A model generated the notes under the pieces. That model had not been told where the DNA came from. It saw only the letters and a list, made by a program, of their open reading frames with translations, and ran no database searches. From Candidatus Andeanibacterium colombiense (GTDB taxonomy: Bacteria; Pseudomonadota; Alphaproteobacteria; Sphingomonadales; Sphingomonadaceae): a DNA stretch of 64,000 nucleotides. The position numbers were made by a program, and so were the translations under genes. Location: the NCBI GenBank assembly GCA_029202985.1, contig CP119316.1, forward strand, positions 372,001 to 436,000. Direction: 5' to 3'. Below are positions 59,087 to 64,000 of this stretch, in pieces. Every line of letters begins with the position of its first letter. The stretch's first letter is position 1.

Positions 59087-60397
59087 ATGAGCAACTCAAC
59101 CATCGACCGAGTCCGTGACATCGTCAACGACGGCACCATGTCGCGCGCCGGTCTCGCCCGCGCCGCCGGGCTTCATGCGAACACCTTGCGTGATTGCACC
59201 GATCCTGGCTGGAACCCGACCAGCGATACTCTCGCCAAGCTCGAACGTTTCCTCTCCGCCAATGACGACGCTCCGGTGCTGGTCCCGATCGAACAGATCA
59301 TCGACGAGGCGCGCAACGGGCGGATGTTCATTCTGGTCGATGACGAGGACCGCGAGAACGAAGGCGATCTGATCATTCCGGCGCAGATGGCCACCCCCGA
59401 TGCGATCAACTTCATGGCGACCCACGGACGCGGGCTGATCTGCCTCGCCCTGCCCGCCGCGCGGATCGACCAGCTCGGGCTCGAGCTGATGAGCCGCAAC
59501 AACCGCACCCGCCACGAAACCGCCTTCACCACCTCGATCGAGGCGCGCGAGGGCGTCACCACCGGGATCAGCGCGGCCGACCGCGCGCGCACGATCTCGG
59601 TCGCGATCGACGCGTCCAAGGGCGCCGACGATATAGTCACCCCGGGCCATGTGTTCCCGCTGGTCGCGCGCGACGGCGGCGTGCTCGTGCGCGCCGGGCA
59701 CACCGAAGCGTCGGTCGATATTTCGCGCCTTGCCGGCCTCAATCCCTCGGGCGTGATCTGCGAGATCATGAACGAGGACGGCTCGATGGCGCGGATGGAT
59801 GATCTGATCCGCTTCGCCCGCCTCCACGGCCTCAAGATGGCGACCATCCGCGATTTGATCGCCTATCGCCGCCGCCACGACCATCTGGTCGAGAAGATCG
59901 CCGAAACCCGCTTCAGCAGCCGCTGGGGCGGCGAATGGAGCGCGATGAGCTTCTACAACAAGGCGACCAAGGAAGAGACCATGGCACTGGTCAAGGGCAA
60001 GATCGACCCGGCCAGACCCACCCTGGTCCGGATGCATGCGATGTCGATCTTCGACGACATCTTCGGCGATGAAAGCGGCCGCCACGGGCTCCTCGAAGGC
60101 GCGATGCGGGCGATCGGCGAAGAAGGCGCCGGCGTGGTCGTGCTGATCAGCCGCCCCGGCGGCGATTACGCGACCCGCGCGATCCGCGGCCGCGAGAAGC
60201 GCCCCGAACGCAGCGAGGCGCCCGGCGACATGGCGCAGGAACAGCGCGACTACGGTGTCGGCGCGCAGATCCTCGCGGAACTCGGCGTGCACGACATGGT
60301 CCTGCTGACCAACACCCAACATTCGCTGGTCGGCCTCGAGGGTTACGACCTCTCGATCGTCGGCGAGCGGTCAATCCCTTGTGCAGGAGCCGAATAA
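59087..60397 (+). CDS. ribB: 3,4-dihydroxy-2-butanone 4-phosphate synthase with N-terminal HTH and degenerate GTP cyclohydrolase II domain
   Basis: Makes the four-carbon unit of riboflavin from ribulose 5-phosphate. It is 436 residues in three parts. About 1-60 is a Cro/CI-type helix-turn-helix (MSRAGLARAAGLHANTLRDCTDPGWNPTSDTLAKLERFL). About 70-270 is the DHBP synthase domain (FILVDDEDRENEGDLI, then HGRGLICLALP, RHETAFTTSIEA and HTEASVDISRLAGL). About 300-430 resembles GTP cyclohydrolase II but lacks the CxGDxxxSxRC-type zinc site (IFDDIFGDESGRHGLLEG), so it is probably inactive there. It overlaps ribH by TAATG. The HTH fusion suggests DNA-binding feedback control. Confidence 0.93.
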   Translation: MSNSTIDRVRDIVNDGTMSRAGLARAAGLHANTLRDCTDPGWNPTSDTLAKLERFLSANDDAPVLVPIEQIIDEARNGRMFILVDDEDRENEGDLIIPAQMATPDAINFMATHGRGLICLALPAARIDQLGLELMSRNNRTRHETAFTTSIEAREGVTTGISAADRARTISVAIDASKGADDIVTPGHVFPLVARDGGVLVRAGHTEASVDISRLAGLNPSGVICEIMNEDGSMARMDDLIRFARLHGLKMATIRDLIAYRRRHDHLVEKIAETRFSSRWGGEWSAMSFYNKATKEETMALVKGKIDPARPTLVRMHAMSIFDDIFGDESGRHGLLEGAMRAIGEEGAGVVVLISRPGGDYATRAIRGREKRPERSEAPGDMAQEQRDYGVGAQILAELGVHDMVLLTNTQHSLVGLEGYDLSIVGERSIPCAGAE

Positions 60398-60816
60398 TGG
60401 CCAATTTCCTGATCGTCGAAGCCCGCTTCTACGACCATCTCAACGACATGCTGATCGCCGGCGCCAGGGCGGCGCTCGAAGCGGCGGGCCACGCGGCCGA
60501 CGTGCTGACGGTCCCCGGAGCGCTCGAAATCCCCGGCGCGATCGCGACCGTCTCCGAAAGCGGCCGCTATGACGGCTATGTCGCGATCGGCGTGGTGATC
60601 CGCGGCGAGACCTATCACTTCGAGATAGTTGCGGGTGAAAGCGCGCGCGGGATCATGGCCCTGACGATGGATGGGCTTGCGATCGGCAACGGGGTGCTTA
60701 CCGTAGAGAACGAGGAGCAGGCGCTGGTGCGCGCCGATCCGAGCCAGAAAGACAAGGGCGGCGAAGCGGCCAAGGCGGCACTGGCGCTGCTGGCTATACG
60801 GGAGAAATACGCATGA
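60397..60816 (+). CDS. ribH: 6,7-dimethyl-8-ribityllumazine synthase
   Basis: Condenses the RibB product with 5-amino-6-ribitylaminouracil, the penultimate step of riboflavin synthesis. It is 139 residues from ATG 60397 (MANFLIVEARFYDHLNDMLIAGARAALEAAGH), with TVPGALEIPGAIATV and YVAIGVVIRGETYHFEIVAGESARGIM, the core phosphate-binding and active-site stretch (His in TYHFE), and LTVENEEQALVRA. The short C-terminus is usual in alphaproteobacterial forms. It overlaps the next gene by ATGA. Confidence 0.95.
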   Translation: MANFLIVEARFYDHLNDMLIAGARAALEAAGHAADVLTVPGALEIPGAIATVSESGRYDGYVAIGVVIRGETYHFEIVAGESARGIMALTMDGLAIGNGVLTVENEEQALVRADPSQKDKGGEAAKAALALLAIREKYA

Positions 60817-61733
60817 CCCATGCAGCGATCGGCGGAATCCGGCTGTGCCTCGGCGGCAATGTGTTCGGCTGGACCGCCGACGAGGATGCGAGCTTCGCGG
60901 TGCTCGACAAGTTCTACGCCGCCGGCGGGCGGATGGTCGATACCGCGCAGGGCTATTCGGTCTGGGCCCCTGGCCATGTCGGCGGCGAGAGCGAGACCGT
61001 GATCGGCAAGTGGCTGGCCGCGCGCGGCAACCGCGCCGAAATGAAGATCGCGACCAAGACCGGGATGATGGGCCAGCCCGGCGATCTCGCCCCGGCGAAA
61101 CTCGCCGAAGAGCTGGAGAAATCGCTCGAGCGGCTGCAGACCGATTACGTCGATATCTATTACGCCCACCGCGATGACGCCGCCACTCCGCTCGACGAGA
61201 TCGCGGGCGGGTTCGATGCGCTGGTCAAGGCCGGCAAGGTCCGCGAAGTCGGCGCTTCCAACTTCACCGCGGAGCGGCTTTCCGCCGCCCTCGCGGCCGC
61301 CGAGGCCGGCGGGTTCACGCCCTATTCGGTGCTGCAGAACGAATTCAACCTCGTGAACCGCGGCGAATACGGCGCGGACCTCCAGCAGCTCTGCGTCAAG
61401 CGTGACATCGCGCATCTGCCGTTCTTCGGACTAGCCTCCGGCTTCCTCACCGGCAAGTACCGCACCACCGCGGACTTCGCGCAATCGGCGCGCGGCGGCG
61501 GGATGGACCGTTTCTTCGAGAAGGGCCTGCCGGTGCTCGGCGTGATGGATGTGATCGCCAGCGAAACCGGCGCGAGCCATCCGGCGATCGCCCTCGCCTG
61601 GATCAACGCGCAGCCCGGGATCGCCGCCCCGATCGCCAGCGCCCGCGTACCCGAACAGCTCGATGCGCTGCTGGAGGCGGTCGACCTCAAGCTGACCGAA
61701 GAACAGCTTGCGCAGCTGACCGAAGGGGCATGA
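60813..61733 (+). CDS. Aldo/keto reductase
   Basis: A 306-residue NADPH-dependent TIM-barrel reductase. The catalytic tetrad is visible as D in VDTAQGYS (Asp about 43 and Tyr about 48), K in IATKTG and H in YYAHRDD. GASNFTAERLSAAL and the C-terminal ASARVPEQLDALLEAVDLKLTEEQLAQL match the YhdN/YajO-like group. Coupled to ribH (ATGA) and to the DMT transporter after it (ATGA). Substrate unknown. Co-transcription with ribH need not mean a role in flavin metabolism. Confidence 0.88.
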   Translation: MTHAAIGGIRLCLGGNVFGWTADEDASFAVLDKFYAAGGRMVDTAQGYSVWAPGHVGGESETVIGKWLAARGNRAEMKIATKTGMMGQPGDLAPAKLAEELEKSLERLQTDYVDIYYAHRDDAATPLDEIAGGFDALVKAGKVREVGASNFTAERLSAALAAAEAGGFTPYSVLQNEFNLVNRGEYGADLQQLCVKRDIAHLPFFGLASGFLTGKYRTTADFAQSARGGGMDRFFEKGLPVLGVMDVIASETGASHPAIALAWINAQPGIAAPIASARVPEQLDALLEAVDLKLTEEQLAQLTEGA

Positions 61734-62560
61734 TCCCCTTCGCCGCGCTGCTGATGCTCCTTTCGGGAGCGGCGCACGCGGTGGTCAACACGATCCTGAA
61801 GTCGGGCGGCGACAAGATGGCCGGCCGCGCGCTGATCGACGGCTCGAGTGCGCTGATCGTGCTGCCGTTCGCGTTCTTCGTGCCGCTGCCGCACGGCGCG
61901 TGGCAGTGGCTCGGCGCATCGATGGTGATCCATCTGCTCTATCTCGTCTCGTTGATTAAAGCCTTCGAAGGGGCCGAGATGAACGCGGTCTACCCGATCA
62001 TGCGCGGCGTCGCCCCTGCCCTCGCCGCGGCGGTTGCGGTGCTGGCCCTGGGCGACCCGGTCAGCGCGGGGATCGTCGCCGGGATCCTGCTGGTGAGCCT
62101 CGGCACGATGGCGATCGCCTTCTGGCGACCTCCGAGCCGCACCGCGCTGGGCTGGGCCCTGCTGACCGGCGCAACCATCGCGGCCTATACCGTGGTCGAC
62201 GCCAAGGGCGCCCGCGCGGCGCCGAGCGCCGCGAGCTACATCGTATGGGGCTTCCTGTTTCTCGGCAGCGGGATCGGGACGATCTTCGCGGTGTGGCGCG
62301 GCAAGGCATTTTTCGTCGAAGCGAAGCGGCAGTGGAAACCGGGCGTTCTGGCGGGCGCGCTGTCGATCGTCTCCTACGGCGCCGCGCTATGGTCCTACCG
62401 GCTCGGCGACGTTCCGCGTCTGGCTGCACTGCGCGAAACCTCGATCGTGTTCGGCGTGATCCTGGCGGCTGTCGTGCTGCACGAGAAAGTCACGAAAGCT
62501 CGCGCCGTCAGCGCCGCGATCATCGCCGCGGGTGCGGTGATCCTCGTCGCGGCGCCGTGA
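61730..62560 (+). CDS. EamA-type DMT-family transporter
   Basis: A 276-residue membrane protein with about ten spans and two EamA repeats: MIPFAALLMLLSGAAHAVVNTILKSGGDKMAGRALI and ALGWALLTGATIAAYTVVDAKGARAAPSAASYIVWGFLFL. The first repeat shows EMNAVYPIMRGVAPALAAAVAVLALGDPVSAGIVAGILLVSLGTM, the second ALRETSIVFGVILAAVVLHEKVTKARAVSAAIIAAGAVIL, the usual end of EamA domains. It is the last gene of the rib-linked unit. The substrate may be an amino acid or metabolite, not determinable. Confidence 0.85.
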   Translation: MIPFAALLMLLSGAAHAVVNTILKSGGDKMAGRALIDGSSALIVLPFAFFVPLPHGAWQWLGASMVIHLLYLVSLIKAFEGAEMNAVYPIMRGVAPALAAAVAVLALGDPVSAGIVAGILLVSLGTMAIAFWRPPSRTALGWALLTGATIAAYTVVDAKGARAAPSAASYIVWGFLFLGSGIGTIFAVWRGKAFFVEAKRQWKPGVLAGALSIVSYGAALWSYRLGDVPRLAALRETSIVFGVILAAVVLHEKVTKARAVSAAIIAAGAVILVAAP

Positions 62561-63031
62561 TTATTTTACCCGGATGAAATAATTGAAGCGCGTGTAGGGC
62601 GTCCCGTCCGGGTTGAAATAGGATGCGGTCTCGATCTGGTGGTCGCCGTCGGGCTGGATCGCATAGACGCGGAACGAGCCCGGCACCCCGCCCTTGCTCA
62701 GCCCCACGATCAGCACCCCGGGCGCCGGCAGCCGCGCCGCCGCGAGATCCGCCTCGGGATTGCCTGAGGCGGGTGACAGAGTGCCGTCCAGCGCGAAGGT
62801 GGTAATCCCGTGGCTGTAGGTTCCGTCCGCCAGCGTGATCTCGACATCCATGTGCCACTTGCCGCCTTCGGCTTCGGAGAAACTGATGATCACGCTTTTC
62901 GGGCGCTGCTCCTCAGGCACCGGCAAGCTTGCCGTATCGACCGACCAACTGCCCAGCAGCGGAGACTTCTCCGCGAATGCAGGCGCCGAACAAAACAGCG
63001 CGGTGGCCGCCAATATCGCAGCAAGTTTCAT
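62561..63031 (-). CDS. Exported protein of unknown function
   Basis: A 156-residue secreted protein with signal MKLAAILAATALFCSAPAFAEKSPLLGSWSVDTASLPVPEEQRPKSVIISFSEAEGGKWHMDVEITLADGTYSHG, using ATG 63031. The first 15 codons of the longer frame come from a family C repeat. LGSWSVDTAS suggests a lipocalin-like opening common to several DUF families (for example DUF4488-type), followed by beta strands. I cannot name the family. Its stop abuts the DMT gene's stop on the opposite strand. Confidence 0.7.
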   Translation of the reverse strand: MKLAAILAATALFCSAPAFAEKSPLLGSWSVDTASLPVPEEQRPKSVIISFSEAEGGKWHMDVEITLADGTYSHGITTFALDGTLSPASGNPEADLAAARLPAPGVLIVGLSKGGVPGSFRVYAIQPDGDHQIETASYFNPDGTPYTRFNYFIRVK

Positions 63032-63050
63032 AACCGGCTCTCCCCTCCCC

Positions 63051-63125
63051 GAGCCCCCGCGCAGGCGGGGTCTCATGCAGAAATAGCACTGATCGGCCTG
63101 GGCCCCCGCCTGCGCGGGGGCTCAG
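63051..63125. repeat. Palindromic repeat family C, copy 5
   Basis: Arms GCCCCCGCGCAGGCGGGG and GCCCCCGCCTGCGCGGGGGC face each other. It fills the gap between the M13 peptidase (3' end) and the exported protein gene. Confidence 0.8.
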
Positions 63126-63135
63126 CGTAAACCGC

Positions 63136-64000
63136 TTACCACACCCTGACGCGCTTCTCGGGCGGCAGATAGAGCTTGTCGCCCGGCTTCACATCGAACG
63201 CCTTGTACCATGCATCGAGGTTGCGCACGGTCAGCGCACGATACTGGCCCGGCGCGTGGCCATCGGTGGCGATCCGCTGGCGCAGGGCGGCTTCGCGCAT
63301 CTTGGTCGCCCAGGTCTGGGCAAAGGCGATGAAGAACCGCTGGTCCCCGGTGAAACCGTCGATCACCGGGGCTTCCTTGCCGCCGAGCGAGGCGTGATAG
63401 GCATCGTAGGCCGCGGAGAGGCCGGCGACATCGGCGATGTTCTCGCCCAAGGTCAGCTCGCCCTTCACATGCAGGCCGGGGAACGGCTCGTAGCTGTCGT
63501 ACTGGTCCGCCAGCGCCTTGCCCGAAGCTTCGAACTTCTCGAGGTCTTCGGGCGTCCACCAATTGTGCAACGCGCCGGTGGAATCGAACATCGCGCCGTT
63601 GTTGTCGAAGCTGTGGCTGATCTCGTGCCCGATCACCGCGCCGATCGCGCCATAGTTGAAGGCGGCGTCGGCCGCCGGATCGAAGAACGGGCGCTGCAGG
63701 ATCGCCGCCGGGAAGTTGAGCGCGTTCTGGACCGGCAAATTCACCGCGTTGATCGTCTGCGGCGTCATCCACCATTCCGCCTTGTCGAGCGGCTTGCCGA
63801 TCTTGGCGAGCTGGTGGGCGTATTCCGCCTTTTCGGCCGCCTGCAACGCCGCATAGGGATTGCCCTTGGGGATCGAGAGAGCCGAGAAATCGCGCCAGGT
63901 CTCCGGATAGCCGACCCCGACCTGGATCGTCTCGACCTTCTTGAGCGCCTCTTCCTTGGTCGCCGGCGCGAGCCAGTCGATCGCCTTGACCCGCGTTCCG
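63136..64000 (-). CDS. M13 family metallopeptidase (neprilysin-like), N-terminus outside window
   Basis: The last 288 codons of a zinc endopeptidase of the M13 family, running off the window edge on its 5' side. GAVIGHEISHSFDNNGAMFDSTG contains the zinc motif HExxH, and LTLGENIADVAGLSAAYDAY the second motif ENxAD with the third zinc ligand. NAVNLPVQNALNFPAAILQRPFFDPAADAAFNYGAIGAV is the usual substrate-side stretch, and the end PEKRVRVW resembles the family terminus (which ends CRVW in others). It is probably secreted or membrane-linked. Its signal would lie beyond the window. Confidence 0.95.
   Translation of the reverse strand, partial: GTRVKAIDWLAPATKEEALKKVETIQVGVGYPETWRDFSALSIPKGNPYAALQAAEKAEYAHQLAKIGKPLDKAEWWMTPQTINAVNLPVQNALNFPAAILQRPFFDPAADAAFNYGAIGAVIGHEISHSFDNNGAMFDSTGALHNWWTPEDLEKFEASGKALADQYDSYEPFPGLHVKGELTLGENIADVAGLSAAYDAYHASLGGKEAPVIDGFTGDQRFFIAFAQTWATKMREAALRQRIATDGHAPGQYRALTVRNLDAWYKAFDVKPGDKLYLPPEKRVRVW

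Overview
The window is a GC-rich, densely coded stretch of bacterial chromosome, most likely from a Sphingomonadales alphaproteobacterium (Erythrobacter/Sphingomonas/Novosphingobium type). The grounds are the hrcA / rph-rdgB-hemW order, the mreBCD-mrdA-rodA block, a RibB with an N-terminal helix-turn-helix, a glutathione S-transferase resembling the sphingomonad beta-etherase LigF, and dispersed palindromic repeats of the kind common in that order. No phage, insertion sequence, CRISPR array or rRNA operon is visible. One tRNA gene (Lys, anticodon CTT) is present. The taxonomic call is inference from gene content.

Layout. 1-5.2 kb: hrcA (3' end outside the window), a small lipoprotein, then rph, rdgB, hemW and xerC. 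5.2-8.6 kb: a frameshifted GCS2-type ligase, a DedA membrane protein and gshB. 8.7-14.5 kb: yraN and rsmI, divergent from an LpoA-like lipoprotein, then parE and a class-A-like serine hydrolase. 14.5-19 kb: a MoxR ATPase and its vWA partner, the latter broken exactly at its metal-binding motif, with a LigF-like gene between them on the other strand, then an MHS-type MFS transporter. 19-26 kb: namZ/DOMON, tyrS, PilZ, MFS, cysK, a dienelactone hydrolase and a calcium-repeat protein. 26-31 kb: acyl-CoA dehydrogenase with a LiuR-like MerR regulator and its operator, hisI, comF and a methyltransferase. 31-37 kb: ppdK, glyS (with an in-frame repeat insertion and an unusual AT-richer linker) and glyQ. 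37-43 kb: two tandem TraB/GumN genes, rplY, pth, an MFS exporter and ychF. 43-46 kb: a MerR regulator with a textbook mer-type promoter driving a glutaredoxin-MauE fusion and a Met/His-rich outer-membrane-type protein. 46-55 kb: mutL, the rod-shape operon and a winged-helix protein. 55-64 kb: tRNA-Lys, a TPR-sulfotransferase, a DUF6152 pair, flavin reductase divergent from ribB-ribH, an aldo-keto reductase, a DMT transporter, and an M13 metallopeptidase cut by the window end.

Most of the window is housekeeping. The best candidates for undescribed biology are the MerR / Grx-MauE / Met-His-rich cassette (43.3-45.8 kb), which keeps a mercury-type operator while its regulator lacks one of the three mercury-binding cysteines, and the HTH-RibB / flavin reductase divergon (58.5-60.4 kb), whose promoter spacer is filled by a near-perfect palindrome with a third half-site upstream. 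Three families of palindromic repeats account for most of the small intergenic gaps, and one copy sits in frame inside glyS.
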